A stretch of 64,000 nt of DNA from Chryseolinea lacunae (GTDB taxonomy: Bacteria; Bacteroidota; Bacteroidia; Cytophagales; Cyclobacteriaceae): NCBI RefSeq assembly GCF_016735595.1, contig NZ_JAERRB010000003.1:1-64000 (forward strand). The letters are read 5' to 3'. This document shows positions 19,158-28,248 of this stretch, piece by piece; the stretch's first letter is position 1, and each line of letters opens with the position of its first letter. The notes beneath the pieces are model-generated. The model saw nothing but the letters and a program-made list of their open reading frames with translations, ran no database searches and was not told where the DNA came from. Made by a program: the position numbers and the translations under genes.

Positions 19158-19669
19158 TCAGTGAAGAAGGCCGTAGACATCTGATTCGAGTTTGCGACGT
19201 TCTGAACAAATATGACGTTGACTACCTAATCATCGGTGGCGCTGCGGTAAGCCACTATGGCTTTAGTCGCCCATCGGGTGTCGGCATAACAGGCGGCAAT
19301 AATATTGATCTTGATTTCTGGTACAATCCAACGAACGAGAACTATCTGAAACTCCTAAGCGCCCTTGACAAACTAGATGTGGAGACGACGTCACTGAGAG
19401 AGTTAGTCTTCGATTCTAAGAAAACGTATCTAAAAATAACACTCGACGAGTTTCATTTGGACTTCTTGCCCACAATGCAAGGATTAAAATCATTTAGAGA
19501 CAGCAAGGCAACGTCAGAGAAAACAAACTATGATGGAGCAGAGGTGAGATTCTTGTCCTATGATGACCTCATTTTAAATAAGAAGGCAATCAATCGAAAA
19601 ACAGATCAGTCGGATATTGAGGAGCTGGACAAGATTCGAAAGGGTAAAAAGCATAGTCGAGGAATATGA
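19154..19669 (+). CDS. Nucleotidyltransferase-like protein
   Basis: A 171-aa protein with marks of the minimal nucleotidyltransferase superfamily: the glycine-rich helix YLIIGGAAVSHYGF (~27-40) and an acidic strand NIDLDFWYNP (~54-63) that supplies Asp-x-Asp metal ligands. A third acidic strand may be FHLDFLP (~100). The end (VRFLSYDDLILNKKAINRKT) is the usual helical tail. Known relatives transfer nucleotides to proteins, RNA or drugs, and some are antitoxins or abortive-infection proteins. It is translationally coupled to the upstream 60-aa gene. Substrate unknown. Confidence 0.75.
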   Translation: MISEEGRRHLIRVCDVLNKYDVDYLIIGGAAVSHYGFSRPSGVGITGGNNIDLDFWYNPTNENYLKLLSALDKLDVETTSLRELVFDSKKTYLKITLDEFHLDFLPTMQGLKSFRDSKATSEKTNYDGAEVRFLSYDDLILNKKAINRKTDQSDIEELDKIRKGKKHSRGI

Positions 19670-19776
19670 TTGAGCCTCTGAGCTATTACATATTATACTC
19701 TTTATCCGTTGCTTTTCCCAGCTACGTCACCATGCATGATTTCAAGATGAGTGAGGATTTTGGTTTGTATTGCACC

Positions 19777-19850
19777 GGGTGGAGAATCGGTACACCGAAT
19801 ATAGCAATGGTTTGCAAATTTATTGAGCCCCACCAATTTGAAAATCCCCA
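19777..19850. repeat. Short dispersed repeat, copy 2 (GGTGGAGAATCGGTGCAC type)
   Basis: GGGTGGAGAATCGGTACACC followed by a CCACCAATTTGAAAATCC tail, matching 13909-13970 and 28731-28790. It falls inside an 86-codon frame (19666-19926) that overlaps the previous gene by 4 bp. I treat that frame as largely repeat-derived. Confidence 0.5.
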
Positions 19851-19958
19851 ACAATTCCCTTTTGCCCACTCCTACGATGTTGGACTATTGACCGATGGCG
19901 AGCAAAGACGCAAGGACAACATCTAGTTATTTAATTTTCCGTTACACTACACGAAACA

Positions 19959-20243
19959 TCATCCCCTACTTTCTTGCTTATCAGCTTTATCAGTATTAAC
20001 AATTCGTCCATAGTACTTATGCCAGACAATGCCTGCGTTTTTGGGAACTGTTATCTCAATCATGATCATACCTGGAAAGGTCACGCTATCTGTTTCAATC
20101 TTTAAGATAGGCACGCTAGCGCCGTCAATGAATAGTCGTTCATCAAGGTTCACATTTCCTTTCACGAGTGTTCCTGTCAGAATATTCCCTATTCCTGAAT
20201 GATCATGAAATCCGTTAGTCAATTTAATTGTAGCCATTGTCAT
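19959..20243 (-). CDS. Small hypothetical protein, beta-barrel-like
   Basis: A 94-aa protein (ATG 20243 or the second ATG at 20237). It has an alternating beta pattern with turns (IGNILTGTLVKGNVNLDERL, GASVPILKIETDSVTFPG, MIMIEITVPKNAGIVWHKYY). The outline resembles the second domain of translation factors, where a 'GTLVKGxVxxGD' turn opens a small barrel, but the match is too weak to name a function. Cytoplasmic, no signal peptide. Confidence 0.5.
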   Translation of the reverse strand: MTMATIKLTNGFHDHSGIGNILTGTLVKGNVNLDERLFIDGASVPILKIETDSVTFPGMIMIEITVPKNAGIVWHKYYGRIVNTDKADKQESRG

Positions 20244-20362
20244 TCTTTTTTGAAAACCCTACCTGAATCCCACCACTGTCCAGACGTGTCAAAATTGTAA
20301 CCTGCATTTTTTTGGCCCGTTGCCAGAACCACGTCGCCCCAAGCAGCTTCTCCCAATCTTGA

Positions 20363-20632
20363 TTACTTGTGACCAAAGGCGCAGCAAGGAAAATCAACGC
20401 GCCTGAGAGAAGTCTTCCCCATCGTCACTCCGTCAGCGCTATATATTACATTTATTCCAGATTGTCCCAATGAACTAGACACAAGGCCTATAATCAAGTT
20501 TTCTCCTTCTTCCTTAGTGAATTGAAAGCCCATTGGTATGAATCTAAATCTTATCCCAGTTGGGATAACTACAGGCCCACTGTTGGAGAATCCGAAGAGA
20601 CTGACTATCTTTTTCCGTTTTGCCCTGACCAT
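20363..20632 (-). pseudogene. Hypothetical gene fragment with its 5' end replaced by repeat copy C
   Basis: A 89-codon frame whose first ~16 codons are read through the dispersed repeat (20585-20808). The remainder (VVIPTGIRFRFIPMGFQFTK, GLVSSSLGQSGINVIYSADG) has normal protein-like composition but no family that I recognise. It is probably the 3' part of a gene cut by the repeat. Confidence 0.35.
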
Positions 20633-20808
20633 GAATTTTCAGATCACGTGACCACCCAATTCCGCCACCTTTGACCAGAAACAAGTCTAGCAATCAAGTG
20701 GTTCGAAACCTAGACGTAGTTCAAGTCCTCAGGTAACTTTAGCTTGGCACGCCATCCTGAAACAAGTAGTCAAAGGGTTCTGGATTCTCACCGACTATCG
20801 GGCAGGGA
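20585..20808. repeat. Dispersed ~215-bp repeat, copy C (probable IS21-like terminus)
   Basis: Third copy, same orientation as copies A and B: TCCGAAGAGACTGACTATC, TTTTGCCCTGACCATGAATT, GATCACGTGACCACCCAATT, ACCAGAAACAAGTCTAGCAA, TAACTTTAGCTTGGCACGCC. It marks the right border of the accessory region; ordinary lipoprotein genes begin just beyond. Confidence 0.75.
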
Positions 20809-20867
20809 AAATGGGACACATTACGGAAGTTGACTGCTAAGCAAGCAATAGTTTTCATATTAACCCG

Positions 20868-22691
20868 TCAATGCACCATCGCATTTGCCTGGAGTGCAAG
20901 CAAGTCTACCAGGTCCAGGAATGGCCGCCGGCAGTTCGTACACAAAAGTTCTTCCAGCTTGTCTTCGCGAAACGCCAGGTCGTTGAAGTGATGCATGATC
21001 AACGGCTGCACAGGGTCGGGCACGTCGATGCCGGTCAGAAATCCGGAGAGTACCGTGCCGAAGCCTACGCTGGGGCCGATGTGCCGGAAGTCGGGCGTGT
21101 TTGTTTCCTGCCGGTGACAGCCTGTGCATGTGTTCAGTGAAAAATGATGACGGGCTTCAGGCACCACACCCGGGGCATTCCATCTTCCGTTTTCAACGTT
21201 GGCCTTGGCGCCAAGGAATGGCACTTGGGTGTGGGTCATCTGGTCTTCCACCGTTAGGGGAACGCTATGTTTGTCGGCGATTACTTCGGCCTCGTGGGCG
21301 TTAATCCACGCTACCAGGTTATTCACATCCGGTGGTGTGTCTACGGCCGAGGCTTCGTTGAACTTCTCACTCGGTTCTTGCGCCGTGGTGGACAATACAA
21401 ATTGATGCGTGTCAGGATCTAATTTGAACTCGCGCATTTCCCAATGACCCTCGGTGTCAAGCCAAAATTCGTTGGTGCGCACTACTTTCAGAGCGCTGCC
21501 ATTGGTGCGCGAGGGGTCGGCATTGGCTGTTGCAAACACATCCGTTATTGCTTTCAAGGCGCTATTGTAAGCCGGAGAGCCAAGGGGTTGGTTTTTGAGA
21601 TCGTACCATCGTTGGGCATAATCTCTCAAATCGACACAGGTACGGATCGGAATGCTGTACTCAAAAATGAGGGTTCCCATGGTGTCGCCATTGGGAGCAA
21701 CCAACGCGAAGACAAAACGTCCTTCACCACTGTTGAGCTGTCCGTAGCCCATATTGCCCCGCAAGTCGAGCCGGTTCACAATGGCAACAAGCGGCGCCCT
21801 GAGTTTATAAGGATCGATTGGCATATTTTGCCAGTTGGAAAGATCCCAGGTAGTCGGATCAGGATGGCTGCTTTCTTCAACAAGATTAATGATCACCTGA
21901 ACAACGTGCCCCCGCGCAGCAGCCAGATCTGAATTGACCATCATATCGTGCTGGAAGATCAACAACAAGTTTTTCAGCAGCGTCGACGCACTCACGCCTG
22001 TAACGGCTTCGTTGGCTACGTTGTTCAGCAGGGTGCCGAACGTCCAGGCTCCCGTGTTTTGCGCTTCCGTGCTGCTCACTACGCCGGCATTAACCACCAT
22101 CAGCGAATGCTCCGGCGACACATCGAGCAGTGCTCTGCACAAACGGTTGGGTGGGGTAGGAATTCTTCTGCCCTTCCTGAAATCTTCGAGACGGATGTCT
22201 TTCAGGAACGACACGTCGCGCTGCACGACTTCGCGGCTGTTGAACCCAACCGCCATTTCTTTTTCCAACAGCCCGCGATTTTTCTCGACGGCAGCAATGT
22301 CTTGTTCCAGCGCATCGAGGTCGTCGTGCATGGCGATGGAGAACTTGCCGTCGTCGGCCTTCTCATCCACGCCCTTGCCATCGTCGCGCAGCACGACTTT
22401 GCCCGACGCCAGTTCGATGGCGTGATAGCGCGATTTGAGAATACCTTTACCGAAGTCGGCGATCACCAGCAAGTTGTTCACTTTGTCGTCGAGCTTTTGA
22501 ATGACGATGTTTTTGGCGATTGGCGGATTCATTTCAAAGGCAGGATTCACTTCCTGGTCTTGCGACAAGTCAACACCACGCATGCCCACGTCCGGTCGCA
22601 CTTCGATCTTTTTGCAGGAGACCGGAACTAAGGTGAGCAACAATAGAAGTGAACCCAGCAAGCTGAGTTTTTGAACGAGAGGGGTTTTCAT
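20868..22691 (-). CDS. Large lipoprotein with a CxxCH motif
   Basis: A 607-aa protein with a lipoprotein signal peptide (LLLTLVPVSCKK, Cys ~26). It should be exported and anchored in a membrane facing the periplasm or surface. Early residues include an Ig-like acidic turn (VLRDDGKGVDEKADDGKFSI). The C-terminal part carries a single heme-c-type motif, NTCTGCHRQET (~520), followed by FRHIGP, and then a second cysteine pair LLCTNCRRPF (~588) without the His. One CxxCH could bind heme covalently, but a structural cysteine pair is also possible. The family is unnamed to me. The ATG at 22691 is preceded by CCTCTCTT, not a strong ribosome-binding site. Confidence 0.75.
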   Translation of the reverse strand: MKTPLVQKLSLLGSLLLLLTLVPVSCKKIEVRPDVGMRGVDLSQDQEVNPAFEMNPPIAKNIVIQKLDDKVNNLLVIADFGKGILKSRYHAIELASGKVVLRDDGKGVDEKADDGKFSIAMHDDLDALEQDIAAVEKNRGLLEKEMAVGFNSREVVQRDVSFLKDIRLEDFRKGRRIPTPPNRLCRALLDVSPEHSLMVVNAGVVSSTEAQNTGAWTFGTLLNNVANEAVTGVSASTLLKNLLLIFQHDMMVNSDLAAARGHVVQVIINLVEESSHPDPTTWDLSNWQNMPIDPYKLRAPLVAIVNRLDLRGNMGYGQLNSGEGRFVFALVAPNGDTMGTLIFEYSIPIRTCVDLRDYAQRWYDLKNQPLGSPAYNSALKAITDVFATANADPSRTNGSALKVVRTNEFWLDTEGHWEMREFKLDPDTHQFVLSTTAQEPSEKFNEASAVDTPPDVNNLVAWINAHEAEVIADKHSVPLTVEDQMTHTQVPFLGAKANVENGRWNAPGVVPEARHHFSLNTCTGCHRQETNTPDFRHIGPSVGFGTVLSGFLTGIDVPDPVQPLIMHHFNDLAFREDKLEELLCTNCRRPFLDLVDLLALQANAMVH

Positions 22692-22779
22692 AAGAGAGGG
22701 TTATGATTTAATCTTTGATCAAACGGTATGGTATATATCAAACTATCCGCCAGCTTCGCCTTATCAGGCGCCAACCGGA

Positions 22780-23712
22780 TTAATAATACGAAAACTGATA
22801 CGTCCCCAGGTTCTGCTGGCTGTTGCCATGCACCTCGTCAATAGTAGCCTGAACAATGCTCACTTTGGTGGGATAACTCAGCACATCATAGGTGTACGTA
22901 AACGTAGACGTGATCGTCACAAAGCTGTTGGCCGTATCGGTGCCCTTAAATACTATAGACGTGGGATTGTTCTGATCTCTGCAGATCGTCTCGTAAAATT
23001 CTTCATCCGGATACGAGGTAAGTGACAAGTAATACAGGATACCACCTTGAATGTTGAACGGGTTGTTACGATTGTCAAAAACGTTGGTAAGATTATACCC
23101 GGCCTGTTCCTTCCACGTCACCACTTTCGTGATGTTGCTGCCTGTGTACGTGTACGAATTTTTGTTTCCGTACGGCTCCGGATACACAAGAATGCCATAG
23201 TCGGTGCCGTTGCGTGTCAGTACCTGCCCAGACGCATTGTTCGTATAATCAATGTCGGCAGTCTTGTCCACCACCAGGAAATTCTCATCGGGATAGAACG
23301 CCAGGTGCTTGTTGATGATGCCCGATGCGCTGTATGTGAAGAAGCCTTTCTCCACTGACACCGGTGCTTCCATGGCATATGTCTTTGCCTCATAGGACGA
23401 AGGCAGGCAGTCGCCACCATAATAAACCTTGAGGCGCGTAACAGTACTGTCACCGCGCGACGCCGCGTCGGCATAGCTCACTTTGACAATACTGTCGATC
23501 AGATTGTTCTGGTAAAAGAATCTGAACCGCTCTTTTACAATAAGGGCCGCGTCGGTGTGAGTGATTTGTTTCACCTTTCGCTGGCGTGCGAATGCGGCAT
23601 CGCATCTCTTGCAAGGAGTGTTGTCTTCGCACCCGGAAAATATAATGGAAGATAACGCCAGGCAGATTATCAAGCTGCCTGAGTGGAGAGGGTTTTTGAA
23701 GGCCTTTTTCAT
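22780..23712 (-). CDS. Hypothetical lipoprotein
   Basis: A 310-aa protein with a clear lipoprotein signal peptide (LIICLALSSIIFSGCED, Cys ~28) and then NTPCKRCDAAF, a free CxxC. The rest is beta-rich with repeated short strands ending in Y/F (RFFYQNNLIDSIVKVSY; STFTYTYDVLSYPTKVSIV; GTYQFSYY). This resembles the YD-like lipoproteins of Bacteroidota (DUF4595 type). It is likely a periplasmic or surface protein of unknown role, and has the same orientation as the 607-aa lipoprotein 88 bp downstream. Confidence 0.7.
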   Translation of the reverse strand: MKKAFKNPLHSGSLIICLALSSIIFSGCEDNTPCKRCDAAFARQRKVKQITHTDAALIVKERFRFFYQNNLIDSIVKVSYADAASRGDSTVTRLKVYYGGDCLPSSYEAKTYAMEAPVSVEKGFFTYSASGIINKHLAFYPDENFLVVDKTADIDYTNNASGQVLTRNGTDYGILVYPEPYGNKNSYTYTGSNITKVVTWKEQAGYNLTNVFDNRNNPFNIQGGILYYLSLTSYPDEEFYETICRDQNNPTSIVFKGTDTANSFVTITSTFTYTYDVLSYPTKVSIVQATIDEVHGNSQQNLGTYQFSYY

Positions 23713-24036
23713 TTTTCTACATATTAAATGAATTTATTTTTAATGTATCTTAAGATAACAAGACCCATTCAAAGTAAAAATCCCGGATTGACCTTTTTCC
23801 AGTGAGTCAGATTTTACCCAGGTGTCCAAATAGGAACTTCATCGATGTGCGGTTCGCCACCGAAGCCAGTGTACCATCTGCTTTCGAATCTTATTTTTCC
23901 GAATAAAGAGAAGTTTTCAATTCTGTTAATAATGACAACAACATTTGAGATGATTTCAGACGATAGAAAAATTCTCTCGAAAGGCAGAGGCGCTTCGTAA
24001 ACTTTTCTTTCACTTCAGAGAGTAGTTCCGACGTGA
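23713..24036. other. Intergenic region, no gene seen
   Basis: 324 bp of AT-rich sequence upstream of the 310-aa lipoprotein. I see no protein-coding frame, clear hairpin terminator or repeat. It presumably carries the promoter of the minus-strand gene, but no good TANNTTTG match was found. Confidence 0.5.
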
Positions 24037-24300
24037 TCAAATTGACGCATAGAACATTTCCTTTGGATCAGTCGAAAAATAAAAGACCCTCCTTCCAAAT
24101 AGCCATATTGCTGTATGCACCTTAGTCGAATGTCTTTCCATTCTTCTGACAATAGCTTGAACTAATCTATCAAGTTTTCGCTCCACATCGCCTTTAGGTG
24201 ACGAAATGGTCCAAGTGACATAACTACTCAATCCCCCGTTCATTATTTCGCAAGATGTCGATGTAAGGAAAATAACTGCAATTAATATCCACGTCCTCAT
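24037..24300 (-). CDS. Small putative lipoprotein
   Basis: An 87-aa frame beginning MRTWILIAVIFLTSTSCEIM, a good lipoprotein signal with Cys at ~17. The rest (KGDVERKLDRLVQAIVRRME, TAIWLFGRRVFYFSTDPKEM) is a plausible small periplasmic protein. No family recognised. The signal peptide is the main reason to call it real. Confidence 0.5.
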   Translation of the reverse strand: MRTWILIAVIFLTSTSCEIMNGGLSSYVTWTISSPKGDVERKLDRLVQAIVRRMERHSTKVHTAIWLFGRRVFYFSTDPKEMFYASI

Positions 24301-24388
24301 GAGATGTTCATGGTCAAGTAAAACAAAATAAATAACACAATTTTACTGGCTGCGCATTGCATTAGCGACCAAGTCACAACTAACTACC

Positions 24389-24712
24389 TGGATCTGCGAG
24401 TACAATGAGCAGCGGACACACACCGGGAAGTATTGCTACGGAAGGACGCCTTGGGAAACCTTTACCGCCACAAAGGAAATCGCCCTTGCTAAAATGGCTG
24501 ACCAAAGTTATCAATCAGCATGAATACACTTTTTCATTTTCTCGTGGGCCGTAAACAGCCGCAAGCGGAAAAGAAGTCAAGGGTGGCTTTGGACGTGCGA
24601 AGGGTTTTGCGCGGCCACTCGCGAAGCCCTTGACTTATTTGGAGCGGTGGCTACCTTTGCCTAGAAGGAAGGAATGCCTAGCTCAATTGTCAGATCAAGT
24701 ACTAGCTATCAC
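24389..24712 (+). mobile_element. Solo 3' end of an IS481-type element
   Basis: Bases 24389-24523 encode, in one open frame, the last ~44 codons of the transposase (EYNEQRTHTGKYCYGRTPWE; ends DQSYQSA, stop). The following ~190 bp match the downstream part of the element at 31.3-32.6 kb: GTAAACAGCCGCAAGCGGAA, a GTCAAGGG...CCCTTGAC hairpin, and the end TGTCAGATCAAGTACTAGCT. Everything upstream of codon WICEYN is missing. The fragment keeps the frame that is broken at the same place in the longer copy. Confidence 0.8.
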
Positions 24713-24947
24713 ACATAAACCGGTGTTGTTCAAGCTTCAAATGGTTTAGAGGTTTCTATTTCCCGATACAAAATGTGCTCACTACAGAATGTCAACACGT
24801 TAGGTGGCGCGCGGAACGACCACTTTGACAAAATCCTCATCCCTGAATCTTCAATTTCAATCACAAATTCTGCTCTGTTAAAAGAACTGACAAGTTTTTA
24901 TTTCTATGAAATTATTGTACAGATTGAGGATGCCCACATTATCGGAT

Positions 24948-25346
24948 TTAGGCTGCCTCGCAAATGGCTTTTAGTCCAGCAGGCTCAAAGGGTTTAGTGA
25001 TAAATCCAGAAACCCATTTGTGGGCAAAGGCTCGATCCTTGTCGGCCTGTGCTACAGAGGAGGTAACAATGTATAACTTTAAGCCATTCAAACGCTGCGA
25101 CCATTTTTGTTCCACAATTTCAAGAAAACTCCATCCATCCATAATTGGCATTTGTAAATCCAGAAAAATAACATCCGGTAAAAGGTCTGGCATATGCACT
25201 GCCTTCATTAACTGTTCTAATGCTTCCCATCCATTTTTAAAATAGGAAATAGACGACACACTTTCCATTTTACCTAAAATTCTCGCCATGAGAAAACGTT
25301 GAATGTCATCGTCATCTACTACCCATACTTTTTTTTGATGGATCAT
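24948..25346 (-). CDS. Receiver-only response regulator
   Basis: A 132-aa single CheY-like receiver domain: acidic pocket VWVVDDDD (residues 11-14), phospho-acceptor Asp63 in IFLDLQMPIMDG, switch Thr95 in IVTSS and Lys118 in ITKPF. There is no output domain, so it must act by protein contact or phosphotransfer. Its ATG overlaps the stop of the upstream PAS/GAF sensor gene by 4 bp, so the two are translationally coupled and should act in one pathway. Confidence 0.92.
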   Translation of the reverse strand: MIHQKKVWVVDDDDIQRFLMARILGKMESVSSISYFKNGWEALEQLMKAVHMPDLLPDVIFLDLQMPIMDGWSFLEIVEQKWSQRLNGLKLYIVTSSVAQADKDRAFAHKWVSGFITKPFEPAGLKAICEAA

Positions 25347-27364
25347 ACGTGTGCCAATTGAAGTTCATGTGATTTTATATTTTTATCCAACAATCCAAGC
25401 GCAAGTAATTGATCATAAAAAAGCTTTTCGCCCAAAACATCGTTTTCGATGACATACCGAACACCAATATATTTTATGGGTTTACGCTCATCATCCAACA
25501 CTGGTGATATAATGGCATCTACCCAATAATGACTTCCATCTTTTTTTCTGTTCTTCACGATGCCGCGGAAGACCTTTCCTGCCTTAATCGTTTCCCACAT
25601 CAGCTTAAAGACTTCTTTAGGCATATGTTCATGGCGCACAACTTTATGAGGTTTGCCAATTAATTCTTCGCGACTGTACTGAGATACTTCACAAAATTTA
25701 TCGTTCACATATAAAATATTACCGTACAAATCTGATTCGGACATAATGGTGCTGGTGTTTAGCGCAGCTACTCGTGCGTCTAGTTCGCGGTTTAGTTTTG
25801 CGGTCTCTAACATCTGCCTCTGAATTTCCTCCTGCGTTGCCTGAAGCTCTTCCATGTTTTGCTTGAGCTCTTCTTCCTGAGCGCGTAATTCTTCAATGTA
25901 TTGCAACTGATTGTTTTCTGCCTTGATTCGCTCGCTGATATCTCGCAATATACCCGTGAAGATTTTCTTACCGCCAATATTGGCCACGTTGACAGCCAAT
26001 TCAATGGGTAATGAACTTCCTGATTTTCGAACAGCTACCATTTTACAGGTTTGTCCAATGCAGTTTGTGATGGCAATTTCAAAATTATTGACCCTGAATT
26101 GATCATGGATATCTTGCTGCGATTGTTTAACAATGGCATTTATATTTTTTCCGATGATTTCATTTTCAGCGTAACCAAACAATTCAATACCGGCACGATT
26201 GATCGAGTCGATTTGGCCATCCTCGTTTAGCGTTATGATGGTATCTACAGCCGATTCCAGGATTGCATTAAGTTTGGTATTGTGTATCATTGCCTCCCGT
26301 GATTTCCGCTCCACTGCTTCCTGAGTAGCATTAATTTCTTCCAGGTTTTGCCGCAATTCTTCTTCCTGTGCGCGCAATTGTTCTGCTTGCTCACGACTAT
26401 CGGCCAGTAGTTTTTTTGTTACCTCATTTACTTTTATTCCACTGATTGCCGAGCCTAGAATTTCTCCCACCCTTGACAAGAAATCCATTTCGTGTTTTTT
26501 CCAAACTTCAAACGTTGCTACCTCGATAATGCCTTCAATCGTATCGTGATTTTTCAGTGGCACGAGTATAACACACCGGGGAGTGGCTTCTCCCAAGCCG
26601 GATGTAATGCTCACATAGTTTTTGGGAACGTCTGTCAGGTAGATAGTATCTCCTTCGATATACGCCTGGCCCACCAAACCTTCACCCGGTGTGATGGTTC
26701 GTTCAATAAATTTCCTTCTTCCATAGGCATAACAACCTCTTAATTCGAGGACAATATTTTTTGGATCTTCATCATCGACAATAAAAATTCCGCCTTGGTT
26801 AGCACCCATATACTTGACCAGTTCACTGATGAATTGATTTAATACATCATCGATTAGTTTGTTTTGTTGACGAACAATTTCCGAAAAGCGAGCCAGGCCA
26901 GTAGCAACCCAGGTCCGTTGCCGTTCTTCTTCGGCTACATGCTGCATTTGTCTTTTCATATGCAACAGCTCGCCCGACAGGTTGTTTTGATTCAGTTCAT
27001 TTAGCTCAAGTGTCATTCCTGCGTAATCTGTGTCAAATTTTCCTTCGCCAATATCTTTTATGAATCTGGTGGCTTTCTTTAATTCGGACTCAAGATCTTC
27101 TAATGCGGTTTCTGTTCTATTTTTTCCGCGATTGAATAAAAAGGAAGAAACAAGATCCTCAACGGTTTGGAATGCCTGAAGTAATTGTTTTTCGTTCTTT
27201 ATTTTTTGATGAAGGCACAAGGCTACCATACTGACAACAACAATAGCAGAAGAGCTCATTAACCAAGGCGAATTAAAGTTGCCCAATGACTCCGTTGCAA
27301 GCAAACACAATACGATAACGGATAGTAGTATTGGTGGTAATGTTTTTTTGATGTGAGTTTTCAT
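25343..27364 (-). CDS. Membrane GAF-PAS-PAS sensor protein without a kinase domain
   Basis: A 673-aa protein. Two hydrophobic segments lie at ~10-52, then a HAMP-like linker (IKDIGEGKFDTDY) and a GAF domain at ~165-315 (GGIFIVDDEDPKNIVLELRG; TPGEGLVGQAYIEGDTIYLT; SALISGIKV-like end). Coiled coils of the AQEEELRQNLEEI type follow (~325-365 and again ~490-530). PAS 1 covers ~370-485 (DTIITLNEDGQIDSINRAGI) and PAS 2 ~530-650 (NTSTIMSESDLYGNILYVND; KNRKKDGSHYWVDAIISPV). No HisKA or HATPase domain is present, so it is a sensor that needs another kinase or works by contact. It is coupled to the receiver gene. Confidence 0.88.
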   Translation of the reverse strand: MKTHIKKTLPPILLSVIVLCLLATESLGNFNSPWLMSSSAIVVVSMVALCLHQKIKNEKQLLQAFQTVEDLVSSFLFNRGKNRTETALEDLESELKKATRFIKDIGEGKFDTDYAGMTLELNELNQNNLSGELLHMKRQMQHVAEEERQRTWVATGLARFSEIVRQQNKLIDDVLNQFISELVKYMGANQGGIFIVDDEDPKNIVLELRGCYAYGRRKFIERTITPGEGLVGQAYIEGDTIYLTDVPKNYVSITSGLGEATPRCVILVPLKNHDTIEGIIEVATFEVWKKHEMDFLSRVGEILGSAISGIKVNEVTKKLLADSREQAEQLRAQEEELRQNLEEINATQEAVERKSREAMIHNTKLNAILESAVDTIITLNEDGQIDSINRAGIELFGYAENEIIGKNINAIVKQSQQDIHDQFRVNNFEIAITNCIGQTCKMVAVRKSGSSLPIELAVNVANIGGKKIFTGILRDISERIKAENNQLQYIEELRAQEEELKQNMEELQATQEEIQRQMLETAKLNRELDARVAALNTSTIMSESDLYGNILYVNDKFCEVSQYSREELIGKPHKVVRHEHMPKEVFKLMWETIKAGKVFRGIVKNRKKDGSHYWVDAIISPVLDDERKPIKYIGVRYVIENDVLGEKLFYDQLLALGLLDKNIKSHELQLAHV

Positions 27365-27498
27365 AAGGATTTTGTTTTCAACAAAAATGCAGCGACTGGC
27401 TGAATAGGAAGTATGACTAAAGTCAGTTTTAGGAAAAATCAGGAAAAGCCTGATAGTAAGGAAGGGGTTCCCTTAGTAAATAAATCCGGCACGACCTG

Positions 27499-27529
27499 AT
27501 TGCCTGATCTTAGCCGACGGCTAGTTTTG
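27499..27529 (+). promoter_or_regulatory. Bacteroidota-type promoter for the PAS/H-box gene
   Basis: ATTG (27499-27502), then exactly 19 bp, then TAGTTTTG (27522-27529). This fits the Bacteroidota housekeeping consensus TTTG-N19-TANNTTTG with one mismatch in the upstream box. The start codon follows 20 bp downstream, giving a short leader. Confidence 0.65.
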
Positions 27530-27549
27530 TGTAGCAAAAAAATAACAAA

Positions 27550-28248
27550 ATGTTGAACGAACATGAAAATCTGGAACATGCGTTATCGGCATCTTCTATT
27601 TTATCGCGAACTAATTCAAAGGGGATAATTACAAGCGTTAATGCAAACTTTGTTAAAATAAGTGGCTATTCCGAAACGGAATTAATCGGCAGCAGCCACA
27701 ATATCGTGAACTCAAACTACCATCCGAAGCAGTTCTGGGTAGACATGTGGAAGACCATTAGTATGGGAATTAGTTGGAGAGGTGAGGTTCGCAACAGGGC
27801 GAAGAATGGAAGTTTCTATTGGGTTGATACCTTTATATATCCTTTTATTTCCAAATCAGGAAAGCCTTTGGAATATTTTTCCGTGAGAAATGATATTACA
27901 GAAAAGAAAGGATACGAGTCAGATATACTTCAGCAAAATAAATTGCTTGCTGAAATTACATGGAAGCAATCTCATGAAATGAGAAGACCCGTTGCCAGTA
28001 TCTTGGGTTTGTTGCAACTCATACAGAGTGAATCAAGTTTGTGTAAAAATCAAAAAGAAATTATAGACCGATTAAAATCTTCTGTTGATGAACTGGACCT
28101 ACAGATAAAATCAATCGTTCGGCAAGCGGAAAAGGGAGAGTTAAAATCGATGAAGAATTATTTCGTAGCGTGTCCTCTATGGAGCAGATCTCATGATCTG
28201 TACTCCAAGAATGACGGTGTACTTCTTCAGCAGCGACAGCAGGCGTAG
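27550..28248 (+). CDS. PAS protein with H-box-like segment, no ATPase domain
   Basis: A 232-aa cytoplasmic protein. A PAS domain spans ~10-125 (TNSKGIITSVNANFVKISGY; KNGSFYWVDTFIYPFISKSG; FSVRNDITEKK). A helical H-box-like segment follows, KQSHEMRRPVASILGLLQL (~145-165), with a second helix to ~200. Bacteroidota carry a known type of short PAS protein that stops after this helical hairpin and lacks HATPase. The last ~30 residues (MKNYFVACPLWSRSHDLYSK...) look unlike the family and may result from a changed 3' end. It is divergent from the sensor/receiver pair, with the two starts facing each other across ~185 bp, so joint regulation is likely. Confidence 0.7.
   Translation: MLNEHENLEHALSASSILSRTNSKGIITSVNANFVKISGYSETELIGSSHNIVNSNYHPKQFWVDMWKTISMGISWRGEVRNRAKNGSFYWVDTFIYPFISKSGKPLEYFSVRNDITEKKGYESDILQQNKLLAEITWKQSHEMRRPVASILGLLQLIQSESSLCKNQKEIIDRLKSSVDELDLQIKSIVRQAEKGELKSMKNYFVACPLWSRSHDLYSKNDGVLLQQRQQA

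Noticed and set aside
19666-19926. 86-codon frame overlapping the nucleotidyltransferase stop by 4 bp
   Set aside because: The second half is the GGTGGAGAATCGG repeat and the first half shows no family; overlap alone is not enough.
20868-22691. Multi-heme cytochrome
   Set aside because: Only one CxxCH is present; the second cysteine pair lacks the His.
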